Shown: positions 17,090 to 26,178, counted from the stretch's first letter. The stretch is DNA of 64,000 nucleotides from Candidatus Methanomethylophilaceae archaeon (GCA_017524805.1 JAFXUX010000009.1:62001-126000), one strand, 5' to 3'. Numbers and translations are program-made. The notes: generated by a model not told the origin, from the letters alone.

Positions 17090-17775
17090 GCTTCTTCCCG
17101 CCCTTCGGGGCGGACATTCAATTCTTCCGCATCGACGAATATGCAGGAGGAATATCTGGAATCGACGGCCACGGACGAATCCCCCATCTTGATGATCTGA
17201 GGGCCGTTCTCGATCGCAGTCTCTACAATCACCTCTTTCCCAGGCACGAATCCCATCATCACGAGCTTCTTGACGACAGCCGAATCGTTCGATAACACGT
17301 GGGAGATGTAGCCGCGGCTTCCGGTGGGCATCTTCTCCAGAGGCGTGATCTTCACGATGCCCTCGGTAGCGGTCTTGCATGGATCAGAGCATCCACAGCA
17401 ATCCTCATCAATGCGGGGGCCCATCATGCGGCACATCTTTATGGCCGATTCGTCGGAGATGGCGTGCTCCATCTTCCCGGCTTCGTCATGGGCGGTCTTG
17501 TGGTCCACATCCAAGTAATCTGTCAAAAAACGCTCCAGAACATGGTGCTTCTTGCGGATTTGGCGGGCGTATATGAGGCCCTTTTCCGTCAAAGCCATGC
17601 CCCTGTACTTCTCGTATTTGACATAGCCTTCGGCAGAAAGGACTTTGACCATCTCGCTCACGCTTGCCGGAGACACGCCCATGAACTCGGCGAGTTCAGT
17701 GGTCTTCGCGGCCCCTTTGCCTTCGGTGAGCCTCAGAATGCTGATAAGATAGTCTTCACGGTTTTCCGTCGCCAT
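17080..17775 (-). CDS. DtxR-family metal-dependent transcriptional regulator with FeoA domain
   Basis: The 231-residue protein has an N-terminal winged helix (TTELAEFMGVSPASVSEMVKVL, the recognition helix region; written here as one motif near residues 25-46). A dimerisation/metal-binding domain follows with candidate ligands in MCRMMGP, ERFLTDYL and HDEAGKMEHAIS, then a CCGCSDPC Cys patch and a C-terminal SH3-like FeoA domain. DtxR/MntR proteins repress iron or manganese genes when metal is bound. A perfect inverted repeat overlaps its own promoter, pointing to autoregulation. The metal cannot be decided from sequence. Confidence 0.9.
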   Translation of the reverse strand: MATENREDYLISILRLTEGKGAAKTTELAEFMGVSPASVSEMVKVLSAEGYVKYEKYRGMALTEKGLIYARQIRKKHHVLERFLTDYLDVDHKTAHDEAGKMEHAISDESAIKMCRMMGPRIDEDCCGCSDPCKTATEGIVKITPLEKMPTGSRGYISHVLSNDSAVVKKLVMMGFVPGKEVIVETAIENGPQIIKMGDSSVAVDSRYSSCIFVDAEELNVRPEGREEAQR

Positions 17776-17806
17776 CGAATCGGCATTGCGTTCAATATTT
17801 AAAATA

Positions 17807-17824
17807 TTTTAGAGAATCCTAAAA
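17807..17824. promoter_or_regulatory. Candidate operator of the DtxR-family gene
   Basis: TTTTAG and CTAAAA arms flank a six-base spacer, 32 bases upstream of the regulator's ATG and next to a TATA-like AATATTTAAAATATT (17794-17808). Arm sequence and geometry resemble TTTAGG/CCTAAA-type boxes bound by archaeal DtxR relatives such as MDR1. The assignment is an inference from position and symmetry. Confidence 0.45.
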
Positions 17825-17934
17825 ATGTTTCTATCTTTTCACCAAAGATTTAGGGAACACTTGCGCACTGACTTTAGCTAGAAAAAATCTGCAGAAATTT
17901 CAAAGAACAAAAAATTGGCAAGAAAAATGTTTGA

Positions 17935-17950
17935 GGGAGGTTTCCCTCCC
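17935..17950 (-). terminator. Terminator of the glyA operon
   Basis: On the minus strand GGGAGG/CCTCCC forms a hairpin with a four-base loop just after the small gene at 17959, followed by TCAAACATTTTTC. Confidence 0.5.
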
Positions 17951-17958
17951 CGGAAAAA

Positions 17959-18264
17959 TCATTTCTTGAAAGCGTCGAGCTGAGATTTGAATCCGGCGAT
18001 CGTCGATTTGATCTCTTTCACTTTCTCGATAAGATCCTGGATGCTGGAGATGTCGAAGGAACCGTCCTCTCCGATGCCATCGATGACCTTCTTCCCAATC
18101 TCGGAGGCGAGACCGTCGAGCTCTTTCTCCTGCCCTTTGATCTGAGACTCGATCTTCGCGGCGTCGATTTTGTCGTCGATTTTGTCGTCCACGCTGGAGA
18201 CGCCGTCTTTGATTTTGTTGCCTGCGTCTTTGAGCGTGTCGCCTACTTTGTCTATTAGTCCCAT
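17959..18264 (-). CDS. Small helical protein (101 aa), glyA-linked
   Basis: A strong ribosome binding site (AAAGGAGCGG) precedes the ATG at 18264, and the gene starts 14 bases after the glyA stop, so they share a transcript. The protein is almost wholly amphipathic helix with alternating Lys/Asp/Glu and no Cys or membrane segment. It opens with MGLIDKVGDTLKDAGNKIKD, much like the start of the zinc-ribbon protein at 21.6 kb (MGLFDKFVKDAVDKV). Such starts recall membrane-surface-binding or apolipoprotein-like helices. The function is unknown. Confidence 0.7.
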   Translation of the reverse strand: MGLIDKVGDTLKDAGNKIKDGVSSVDDKIDDKIDAAKIESQIKGQEKELDGLASEIGKKVIDGIGEDGSFDISSIQDLIEKVKEIKSTIAGFKSQLDAFKK

Positions 18265-18278
18265 ATTATCCGCTCCTT

Positions 18279-19562
18279 TCAATCGACGAGCTTGCGGTAC
18301 TCGTAGGCAGGCTCGCCCGCATTGAAGCAATATTGGATAGTGGCATACTGCTTTTTTAATTCTTTCACGTCTTCCTTCACTTTGGCGGGGTCTTCCTTGT
18401 CCTTGATGATCCTAGCGATGAATGAAGCGACCTCTTTCATCTCTGATTCCTTCATTCCGATGCGGGTCATCTCCTGAGCGCCGAGCCTGAGGCCGGAAGG
18501 CCTGACGGAGCTGGTGTCCTGGGGAAGCATGTTCTTGTTGCAGATGATGTTGGCATCCTCGAGGAGCTTGGCGCAATCTTTGCCGCCTCCGAACTGGGAC
18601 ACATCGACGGCTATGGCGTGGGATCTGGTGAATCCGAGGTCGGGGCAAAGGACCGGGACTCCAAGCTCATACAGAGCCTCTCCCAAAGCGCGGGCGTTCT
18701 TGCATGCCTGAGCAGCGTATTCCTTGCCGAACACGTCCATCTCGGCGAGAGTGACTGCCAGAGCGGCCATCGCGTGGAGGTGGTGGCTGGAAGTGACGCC
18801 GGGGAATACGGCCTTCTGGATCTTCTTCTCCTGCTCGTCGGTGAGGTTCTGGCCGAGGATCATTCCGTGGTTAGGGCCGGGGAACGTCTTGTGGGTCGAC
18901 GAAGACACGATGTTCACGCCTTCCCTGAGGGGGTCGTGGAACTGGCCGCCGGCGATGAGACCGAGGACATGGGCACAATCCTCCCAGACAAGGCATCCGA
19001 TCTCGTTGAAAGTATCCTGGAGCTCTTTGAGCGGCGGGGGGAACAGGAACACCGAGAGCCCGAACTGAGCGATCTTCGGCTTCACCTGCTTCAGCAGCTT
19101 GATCGTGCCGTCTACATCCAGGTTCATGTCCTCGACGTTGAACGGATAGTTGACGGAGTTGACGGCCCTCTGGCCGAACGCGCCGAATTCGCAGGTAGAA
19201 ATGTGGGCCCCCTGAGCGAGCGCGCAGGTAGTGATCGTATCGCCGGGGTTAGCGAAAGCAAACAGAACAGCCATGTTGGCCACCGTTCCGGAGATGGGCC
19301 TGACGTCGGCGAAATCGGCTTTGAAAACTTTCTTCGCCAGCTCTATGGCTTTGAGCTCGACCTGGTCGACGTAGATGTTCCCCTGGTAATAGCGCTTGCC
19401 GGGAAGGCCTTCAGCATATCTGTCAGCGAAATCGGAGATGAGCATCTCTTTGGCGAGAGGGCTCATGAGATTCTCGGAGGCGATCATGGGGATGCTCTCC
19501 TCGAACCATTTGTTATGGGCCATGACCTTCTCTCTGATGTATTTGGCATCCTCTGATGTCAT
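18279..19562 (-). CDS. glyA: Serine hydroxymethyltransferase
   Basis: The 427-residue PLP enzyme interconverts serine and glycine using a pterin one-carbon carrier (tetrahydromethanopterin or tetrahydrofolate). The PLP Lys lies in VSSSTHKTFPGPNHG (near residue 232), and the substrate-binding YxxGxPGxRYYxG region is seen as YAEGLPGKRYYQG. ATG 19562 was chosen because a TATA-like CTTTATATG lies about 30 bases upstream; the longer frame has no such support. Confidence 0.94.
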   Translation of the reverse strand: MTSEDAKYIREKVMAHNKWFEESIPMIASENLMSPLAKEMLISDFADRYAEGLPGKRYYQGNIYVDQVELKAIELAKKVFKADFADVRPISGTVANMAVLFAFANPGDTITTCALAQGAHISTCEFGAFGQRAVNSVNYPFNVEDMNLDVDGTIKLLKQVKPKIAQFGLSVFLFPPPLKELQDTFNEIGCLVWEDCAHVLGLIAGGQFHDPLREGVNIVSSSTHKTFPGPNHGMILGQNLTDEQEKKIQKAVFPGVTSSHHLHAMAALAVTLAEMDVFGKEYAAQACKNARALGEALYELGVPVLCPDLGFTRSHAIAVDVSQFGGGKDCAKLLEDANIICNKNMLPQDTSSVRPSGLRLGAQEMTRIGMKESEMKEVASFIARIIKDKEDPAKVKEDVKELKKQYATIQYCFNAGEPAYEYRKLVD

Positions 19563-19751
19563 AAATATCGGATGAGTGAAAACGCAGTCACCATATAAAG
19601 GTTGATAATGGCTGGAAATATGCCTAGACAATTATAGACAGCGAGCGCGGTATCCCGCATAGCAGTCGCTTGAAATGACTGCGAAAATGGTTCCTGCGAG
19701 ATTCGCCGATGCTGATTAATTCTCGCATGCAATAGCGAACGCCGGGATCGG

Positions 19752-20210
19752 ATGATCGGCAGACAGACGATAGAGCTCAAAAAGAAGTGGGAGCTGGAAG
19801 AGCTTCGCAAGCATCTGGAATCGAGGTGGGACGGCAGCGTCGGTCCGGCGCCGAAGAGATTCGAAAAGATGGTCATAGGGGATTATCTCGTTCTCCCGGC
19901 CACCCCCAGATTCGTCGTTCTCATATACCCCAACCGCAAAGGGGTTGTTCTCACGACTTATCCGGGAGTGGAAAGCTGGGCCGCGCAGTTGGCTTCCACC
20001 ATACCCGCACGCAGCATAGTCTCCGGTTACTACCAGATCAGCGCCGTTCTGGACAAAGAACGCGAAAGGAAAGGGCCGGCGGAAGAGATGCTGCTGAAAT
20101 ATACCGGGATTGTCAGAGCGATCCTCGAAGAATCGGAGCGAAATCAGACGAACCTTATCTTCAGCACGAAACTGTCCGCTGGGATCCGGTCGCCGAAAGG
20201 CCTCACATAA
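19752..20210 (+). CDS. Hypothetical protein (152 aa)
   Basis: The N-terminal third is a charged helix (KKKWELEELRKHLES) and the middle is beta-rich with several Val/Leu strands (YLVLPATPRFVVLIYP). There is no signal peptide, no Cys and no recognised motif. Its last 67 bases overlap the 3' end of the convergent chagasin-like gene. The final residues, antisense to that gene, may not be conserved. Codon use in the first 110 residues looks like neighbouring genes. Confidence 0.6.
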   Translation: MIGRQTIELKKKWELEELRKHLESRWDGSVGPAPKRFEKMVIGDYLVLPATPRFVVLIYPNRKGVVLTTYPGVESWAAQLASTIPARSIVSGYYQISAVLDKERERKGPAEEMLLKYTGIVRAILEESERNQTNLIFSTKLSAGIRSPKGLT

Positions 20211-20548
20211 TCGAATGCCAGCTCATATTCCCCCGGGATATCCGAGGTTATGGGGAAAGTCTCTGTCCCTCCCAGACCGCAGACCGGCTGCTCTGACGGA
20301 TGCTGTTTATAAGATGGTTCGCCCACCGTCGCCCCTCCGTCGGATCTCAATGACCAGGAGTATCCGGTGGTCGGGTTGGATTCCAGCTCAAGATAGTATG
20401 TATCCCCTGCGCTGATCGCTGCGATGCCATCGCCGGCATCCGACGACGTATGCGATTGGCCTCCCGACATACACAAAAAAGCGACCGCGACGGCAGCCAC
20501 GATCGCTATTGGAATGAAATAGGAGGGCCGGAACCCTCCGGCGCTCAT
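20144..20548 (-). CDS. Membrane-anchored chagasin-like cysteine protease inhibitor
   Basis: The 134-residue protein has an N-terminal transmembrane anchor (YFIPIAIVAAVAVAFLCM, residues 10-27), leaving a C-terminal I42 (chagasin) domain outside the cell. All three inhibitory loops are present: NPTTGYSW (near residue 58), GLGGTETF (near 90) and YVRPFG (near 115). Chagasins block papain-like proteases, so it could protect the cell surface from host or microbial proteases. Its ATG overlaps the stop of the upstream zinc-ribbon gene by four bases. Confidence 0.85.
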   Translation of the reverse strand: MSAGGFRPSYFIPIAIVAAVAVAFLCMSGGQSHTSSDAGDGIAAISAGDTYYLELESNPTTGYSWSLRSDGGATVGEPSYKQHPSEQPVCGLGGTETFPITSDIPGEYELAFDYVRPFGDRIPADSFVLKIRFV

Positions 20549-21624
20549 CCGAACAGACCTCCGAACAGCCCTTTCGGCTTCTGTTTGGGCGGCTCTTTCG
20601 GAGCGTTCCTCTTCTTTTCGAGGTCCTCGAGCTTTTTTATGTAATCGTTTCTGATCGCGAACGAAACATAGAAAGGATCATCGTCCGAGCCGCGGTCCAT
20701 GTTGGCCTGGCAGAACACGTAGCATGTGCCGTCTATGACCTTGCAAAGGGTCTCGTCCCAGCCATCGTCGCCATATGGGTTCACGAATCCGTTCTGCCTC
20801 AGCAGCTCGGTGTACTTTCTGAGGGCTTGCTCCTTGGAAGGGGCGATGGCGCTGAACAACGCAAGATCTCTGCCCTCGTCGCCATAATCTTCGTCCCTGG
20901 CTTCCAGCTCGAAATCGGATCCGCCGCCGTTCCATCTGGGGAATTGCGGCAGTATGCTCTCCCAAGAGTCCAGCGTCTTCTCGTCCATGCGGGCGCTGTG
21001 CATCTCCTCGAGAACGACCCAAGGAAGCTTCTCGCCGCACTGGGAACACTCCCTTGCTTCCATGGAGCTCTTGGATCCGCATTTGGGGCAGGTGATGCAT
21101 TCCAGCATGTTCTTGTCTGGAAGCTTGGATCCGCATTTGGGGCACGTTTCGCCTGCGGATTCCACGACATCCCCGCACTCTATGCAGTATTTCGTCTTCG
21201 CGAGCTTCTTCTCCATCATCCCCGATAACACTGCGTCGGCCCTCTTCCAATCCTCATCGGATATCTTTGAGAGCTCCTCGTTGGCCTTGGCCAGATCGGC
21301 TTTGATGCTTTCGATCTGGGGCGTGGTCTCTCCGGACCCTCCCAATAATGCTCTCATGGTGGCTTTGTCTTCCTCGGAGATCTCAGAAAAAGCCTTTCCT
21401 GCCTCGGAAAAAGCCGCATCGGCCTCTTCCAAAGACCTCTTGGCCTCGTCCATCTCCTTATCCATCTGCTCGGAGAATTCGTCGGAAGCTTTCTCCACGA
21501 CCTTTTCGGCCGCGTCTTCCGCCGCTTTGTCGACGGCTTTGTCAACCTCGCGTTCGGCGGCTTTCTTCACCTCGCTGCTGACCTTGTCGACGGCATCCTT
21601 CACAAACTTGTCGAATAATCCCAT
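20545..21624 (-). CDS. Coiled-coil protein with tandem zinc ribbons
   Basis: The 359-residue protein begins with about 150 residues of charged helix and coiled coil (VKKAAEREVDKAVDKAAEDA). Two zinc ribbons follow (CIECGD...CPKCGS and CITCPKCGS...CSQCGEKLP, residues about 150-210), then a mixed domain with aromatic residues and a basic Gly/Phe tail. I know no function. It is the first gene of a two-gene operon with the membrane chagasin. ATG 21624 was chosen because it gives the MGLFDKF start shared with the glyA-linked protein; upstream codons in frame lie in promoter-like sequence. Confidence 0.75.
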   Translation of the reverse strand: MGLFDKFVKDAVDKVSSEVKKAAEREVDKAVDKAAEDAAEKVVEKASDEFSEQMDKEMDEAKRSLEEADAAFSEAGKAFSEISEEDKATMRALLGGSGETTPQIESIKADLAKANEELSKISDEDWKRADAVLSGMMEKKLAKTKYCIECGDVVESAGETCPKCGSKLPDKNMLECITCPKCGSKSSMEARECSQCGEKLPWVVLEEMHSARMDEKTLDSWESILPQFPRWNGGGSDFELEARDEDYGDEGRDLALFSAIAPSKEQALRKYTELLRQNGFVNPYGDDGWDETLCKVIDGTCYVFCQANMDRGSDDDPFYVSFAIRNDYIKKLEDLEKKRNAPKEPPKQKPKGLFGGLFG

Positions 21625-21809
21625 TGACAACCACCCAACAGAAAACATGCGTTTAGGATATTTAATGGAAATCATCTCGACATGCGCATCTATCCTATGC
21701 CGCCGATGAAACAATAACGGCGGATCTGATGCGACGCGGATATCTGCTGATTCTATACTGGCGGCCTATAGTCCCTTAATTCATCATCCATCATCGCACA
21801 CGATTTTAT

Positions 21810-21823
21810 GAATAATATTATTC
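21810..21823. promoter_or_regulatory. Perfect palindrome upstream of the symporter
   Basis: GAATAATATTATTC reads the same on both strands and lies about 65 bases before the symporter ATG and upstream of a TATA-like AATTATACG (21846-21854). The location suits an activator or repressor site. The A/T-only centre means chance symmetry is possible. Confidence 0.35.
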
Positions 21824-21887
21824 CTCATTGGTTTTTCAATTAACAAATTATACGTGAAAGCCATAACTTCCACCATCCAGTGATCAG

Positions 21888-23306
21888 ATGTCATTCGAAT
21901 CGTTGATGGATGCGATCTGGGAGTTCGACGACTACCTCTGGTATATCCCGTTCGCCTTGATCATTTGCCTGGGCTTGTGTTCGACCTTCATGCTGAAGGG
22001 AATACAATTCACGCGCCTGGCCGAGATGTTCAAAATAACATTCTCCACCGAGAAAACCGGGAAAGATAAGGTATCGCCGTTCCAGATTTTTTGCATGAGC
22101 ATGGGGAACCGCATCGGCGTAGGGAACATAGCCGGGCCTGTCACCGCGCTTTTGATGGGGGGCCCAGGAGCCATTTTCTGGATGTGGGTATTCGCAACTT
22201 TGGGAGGCGCTACCAGCTTCGTAGAAACAACTGTCGGTCAGATTTTCAAAAAGCGCGACGAAAATGGAGATTTCGTGGGAGGCCCCGCATACAACGTCTT
22301 CAACGGCATCGGATCCAAACAATTGGGAGTCCTTCTGGCTCTCCTGATGATAGCCGTGTATATCTGCGGCTTCGTCCTTTCTGAAATCTCTACCATCTCG
22401 ACCTCGTTCACCGGCGCCTACGATTTCGAATACAACAGCTTGGTCATCGCCTTCATCCTTCTGGTGATAGCAACCCTGGTGGTTACCGGAGGATTCAAAC
22501 GCGTTGCTAAGGCGTCGGCAGTTATCGTCCCTGCGATGGCCCTGCTTTGGATAGCCATATGCATCGCGGTCATTCTGCTGAACGCGAGCGGGATTCCCAA
22601 TGCGATCGCGTCCATTTTTGCCTGCGCATTCAACGTCCCGGCAACCGTCGGAGGAGGCGTCGGCGCCATGCTGACCATCGCCATGAGAAGGGGGATCTGG
22701 TCCAACGAAGCAGGAGAAGGCACCATCACGAACATCTCATCCTCAGCTGATGTACCGCACCCCGTGAAGCAGGGGCTGTCCCAATCGCTGGGAGTCCTGT
22801 TCGACACTCTGATAAGCACCATGACCGCCCTCGTCATACTGAGCTTCTTCGCGGATTACGACGCGATGATCGCTGCCGAGAGCATGGATTCCATGGTGCT
22901 GCTGGAGCATGTGATGAGCGAAACCATCGGCGATATAGCGCCCACCATCGTATTCGCATTCATGTTCCTGTTCGCCATCACCAGCTTCATGGGCGACTAC
23001 GTCATAGGAGCCAACAACCTGAAGCTGATCACCGACAACAAGAAAGCGAAGACGGGACTCATCGTCCTGACCTTAATCGTGGTCTTCCTCTCCGCTTATT
23101 TCGGGACCGACGGTCTGTACGCCATCATGGATGTCCTTTTGGCCATATGCGGAGTTGTAAACTGCTTCGTGATATTGAAACTGGGAAAATACGCCTTGGA
23201 AGCTTACGACGACTACAGGAAACAGAAATCTGAGGGCATCGAAGACCCTGTGTTCCACAAAAGCTGCCTCTCGGATCCGTCCGGAGTCACCGCCTGGGAC
23301 GATTGA
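21888..23306 (+). CDS. Sodium:alanine (AGCS-family) symporter
   Basis: The 472-residue membrane protein has about ten to eleven hydrophobic segments. The AGCS family signature is clear: GNRIGVGNIAGP (near residue 72), GPGAIFWMWVFATLGGATSFVE (here residues 86-107), GGPAYN, and the RRGIWSNEAGEGT loop (near 265). These carriers import alanine, glycine or similar amino acids with sodium. The gene stands alone with its own promoter. The canonical GNGNIAG is GNRIGVGNIAG here, within family variation. Confidence 0.93.
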   Translation: MSFESLMDAIWEFDDYLWYIPFALIICLGLCSTFMLKGIQFTRLAEMFKITFSTEKTGKDKVSPFQIFCMSMGNRIGVGNIAGPVTALLMGGPGAIFWMWVFATLGGATSFVETTVGQIFKKRDENGDFVGGPAYNVFNGIGSKQLGVLLALLMIAVYICGFVLSEISTISTSFTGAYDFEYNSLVIAFILLVIATLVVTGGFKRVAKASAVIVPAMALLWIAICIAVILLNASGIPNAIASIFACAFNVPATVGGGVGAMLTIAMRRGIWSNEAGEGTITNISSSADVPHPVKQGLSQSLGVLFDTLISTMTALVILSFFADYDAMIAAESMDSMVLLEHVMSETIGDIAPTIVFAFMFLFAITSFMGDYVIGANNLKLITDNKKAKTGLIVLTLIVVFLSAYFGTDGLYAIMDVLLAICGVVNCFVILKLGKYALEAYDDYRKQKSEGIEDPVFHKSCLSDPSGVTAWDD

Positions 23307-23407
23307 AATCTTTTGGCGGAGCGATGCCTGCCCCATCCTCCGTCATACCTTTCTCATTACTGCCTGAACAGCAGAATCCGCGCCAAAGATGGGCTGAATC
23401 GCATCCA

Positions 23408-23425
23408 TTACCAAAATACGGGTAA
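23408..23425. promoter_or_regulatory. Inverted repeat in the riboflavin operon promoter
   Basis: TTACC and GGTAA arms are separated by eight bases and lie directly upstream of a TATA-like TTATTTTTATGG (23437-23448). Archaeal riboflavin operons are often controlled by RbkR, a regulator/riboflavin kinase that binds a palindrome near the promoter. Whether this is its site is an inference. No rbkR gene is in the window and no FMN riboswitch fold was noticed. Confidence 0.4.
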
Positions 23426-23478
23426 CTACAATCCAGTTATTTTTATGGGATACTTCTCGGACGCCATAAGTGATAGAA

Positions 23479-24189
23479 ATGGGATTGGACAAAGCGCTGG
23501 AAGACATCAGAAACGGCAAACCCATTCTCGTCTACGATTTCGACGACAGAGAAAGGGAATCTGACATGACCGTCGCATCCCAGTTCGTAACGCCAGAGAT
23601 CATCAGGAAGATGAGGAAGGATGCGGGAGGCCTCATATGCACGACCACCCCCTACAAAGTCGCGGAGACTCTGGGACTTCCGTTCATGAGCGACGTCTAT
23701 TGGGACGACTGCAAAAAGTATCCTCTGCTCGCGATGATGGCGCCCACGGACATCCCGTATGACAGGACGAAATCATCCTTCGGTATAACGATCAACCACA
23801 GGAAGACATACACCGGGATAACCGACAAAGATCGCGCCATGACCATAAAGGCATACGCCGATACGATTTTCCAGGACAAATCCGCGGAAGACATCAGAAA
23901 AGACATGGCGTATAACTTCCGCGCCCCCGGCCACGTCCACCTCCTGAACACCAGCGAAAGGATTCTGGAGAACCGCCATGGGCATACCGAGCTGTGCACC
24001 GCACTGATGTATATGGCCGGCGTGAAACCTTCGGCGACGATCTGCGAGATGATGGGCGACGACGGAGGCTCGATGGGGAAAGATGACGTGAAAAAATATG
24101 CCGATGCGAATGGGATAGCCATGATAACCGGAGACGAAGTCCAGAAGGCTTGGGCCACATGGAAAGCCGAGCACGGCCCGGAACAGTGA
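23479..24189 (+). CDS. ribB: 3,4-dihydroxy-2-butanone 4-phosphate synthase
   Basis: The enzyme of about 236 residues converts ribulose 5-phosphate to the four-carbon unit of riboflavin. Typical features are VYDFDDRERESDM near residue 20 (the acidic DDEDRE-type metal/substrate loop), ITDKDRAMTI and the C-terminal HTELCTALMYMAGVKPSA with the catalytic HTE. A GTG at 23470 is an alternative start. It is the first gene of a ribB-ribL-ribC-ribH operon with gaps of less than 12 bases. Confidence 0.94.
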   Translation: MGLDKALEDIRNGKPILVYDFDDRERESDMTVASQFVTPEIIRKMRKDAGGLICTTTPYKVAETLGLPFMSDVYWDDCKKYPLLAMMAPTDIPYDRTKSSFGITINHRKTYTGITDKDRAMTIKAYADTIFQDKSAEDIRKDMAYNFRAPGHVHLLNTSERILENRHGHTELCTALMYMAGVKPSATICEMMGDDGGSMGKDDVKKYADANGIAMITGDEVQKAWATWKAEHGPEQ

Positions 24190-24193
24190 TCTA

Positions 24194-24618
24194 ATGGTTC
24201 GCGTGATGGCGTCCGGGGTATTCGACCTGATCCATACCGGACACATATCCTATCTGGAGCAGGCTAAATCCTACGGGGACGAACTTGTGGCGGTAGTCGC
24301 ATGCGATTCCACCGTCAGAGCGAAGAAGCATGAGCCGATCACGCCTGAGAGCATGCGCGTCAGGATCGTGGGGGCGCTCAAACCCGTGGACAGAGCCATC
24401 ATCGGAGGGACCGGAGACATATTCGACACCGTGAGGGAGGTGGATCCCGACATCATCGTCCTGGGTTTCGACCAGAAATTCGACCCGGAAGAGCTGGAGA
24501 GGGAGCTGGCAGAGCACGGGATGGGCGACATCAGAGTCGTACGCGCTGAAGAATGCGCCGAAGATCTCAACGCCACCCGCCGGATCGTCAAGAAAATACG
24601 CGAAATGGGGCTGAAAGA

Positions 24619-24622
<4 letters not shown>
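24194..24622 (+). CDS. ribL: FAD synthetase, archaeal cytidylyltransferase type
   Basis: This 142-residue nucleotidyltransferase has the HxGH motif as HTGH (near residue 14) and a variant of the ISST motif region (KIREM end), like the archaeal FAD synthetase RibL, which adds AMP to FMN. The location between ribB and ribC strongly favours FAD synthesis over glycerol-phosphate cytidylyl transfer, which has the same fold. Its TGA overlaps the ATG of ribC. Confidence 0.88.
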
Positions 24623-25089
<467 letters not shown>

Positions 25090-25100
25090 AAGGTGCTCAA

Positions 25101-25514
25101 ATGAGAAAATACAATATCGGAATGGTAGCGGCGGAGTTCAACTACGAAGTGACCTCGCTGATGATGGAGAGGGCCAAAGCTGAGGCGGATTTCCTCGGAG
25201 TCGAAATATCCAAGACCATAATGGTGCCCGGAGCGTTCGAAATCCCGATGGCGGTGAAGAAACTCCTGGAACAGGAAGACATCGACGCCGTGATCACCGT
25301 CGGAGCTGTGATCACCGGAGAGACGAAACATGACGAAGTGGTGATCGCCCAATCCTCGAGGAAAATAATGGATCTCGGGCTCGAATACGGCAAACCGGTC
25401 GGATTCGGGATAACCGGGCCCGGAATGACCGAGCTCCAAGCGATGGACCGCATCGAAAAAGGACGCGATGTGGTCGATACCGTGGTCAAAATGCTTCAGA
25501 GGCTCGACTTCTGA
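25101..25514 (+). CDS. ribH: 6,7-dimethyl-8-ribityllumazine synthase
   Basis: The 137-residue lumazine synthase condenses the RibB product with the pyrimidine precursor. Hallmarks are AEFNYEVT near the start, VPGAFEIPMAVKKL, and GAVITGETKHDEVV with the catalytic His (near residue 77). ATG 25101 has AAGGTG eight bases upstream and gives the usual length; ATG 25086 is also in frame. It is the last gene of the operon, followed by a terminator. Confidence 0.94.
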   Translation: MRKYNIGMVAAEFNYEVTSLMMERAKAEADFLGVEISKTIMVPGAFEIPMAVKKLLEQEDIDAVITVGAVITGETKHDEVVIAQSSRKIMDLGLEYGKPVGFGITGPGMTELQAMDRIEKGRDVVDTVVKMLQRLDF

Positions 25515-25524
25515 GCTGTTCTGC

Positions 25525-25552
25525 GGGGAGGGAAAAACCTCCCCGATCTTTT
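25525..25552 (+). terminator. Terminator of the riboflavin operon
   Basis: A seven-base stem GGGGAGG/CCTCCCC with a six-base A-rich loop is followed by GATCTTTT, ten bases after the ribH stop. Confidence 0.65.
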
Positions 25553-25573
25553 CCCATGGATCGCAGGCCAAAA

Positions 25574-26011
25574 TCACATCTTGACTTTGACGTCGCCGAC
25601 TGTGGACCTCACTATGTCGAACACAGTTGAAAGCGGGATCCCGGTGCTCATGGCGATGACAACGCAGCCGCTGCCTTTGGAATACAGCTTCAGGACCTTA
25701 TCGGCGGAAGTGGATTGGGAAGCGCGCCTGAGCTTAGGGTGATCGCCATAATCCGAGTTCCAAGAGCGGGTCTTGCACGAAGGGCATCTTAGCGGAGTGG
25801 ATTGGGTCCTCGGATACCACAGGTGCCCGCACATCTGACATTCGAAAAGATCCGGAGGTTTGTCCCAGCAATGAGAACCGCATGAGGGACATCTCACAGG
25901 GGACTTCACATTGCTGAACCATGTATAACCGCATCTGCTGCACGACTTAAGATTGGCCATGCGATTCCCCGTGTCGCGGAATTCGCTTCCCACCTCTGCT
26001 GAGCTCTCCAT
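25574..26011 (-). CDS. Double zinc-ribbon protein with possible HTH
   Basis: The 145-residue protein has two similar zinc ribbons in a row (CSRCGYTW...CPSCGSHCW and CQMCGHLW...CPSCKTRSW), each C-x2-C...C-x2-C. A linker leads to a C-terminal segment of about 45 residues that could be a helix-turn-helix (GSGCVVIAMSTGIPLSTVFDIV region). It might be a DNA- or RNA-binding regulator. The start is uncertain: ATG 26011 or GTG 26044. A run of A/T around 26048-26075 supplies the promoter. No target is known. Confidence 0.7.
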   Translation of the reverse strand: MESSAEVGSEFRDTGNRMANLKSCSRCGYTWFSNVKSPVRCPSCGSHCWDKPPDLFECQMCGHLWYPRTQSTPLRCPSCKTRSWNSDYGDHPKLRRASQSTSADKVLKLYSKGSGCVVIAMSTGIPLSTVFDIVRSTVGDVKVKM

Positions 26012-26178
26012 GGTATCACTGTATTGGCAGTATAATCCATTCACATTTATGTTGCCTTATTATTTTAATTTTAAGTTTATTGGATTTGTTTTATTGGCAA
26101 TTATTCATCGATTATAGAATAATAAAAGCGATAATACGACCTGAATACCATTATAAATCGGACGGGCAATCCGACAAC

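Noticed and set aside
23307-23469. Possible FMN riboswitch before ribB
   Set aside because: No AGGGGCA...GGTGAAA-type conserved core was found; a short promoter palindrome is the better explanation.
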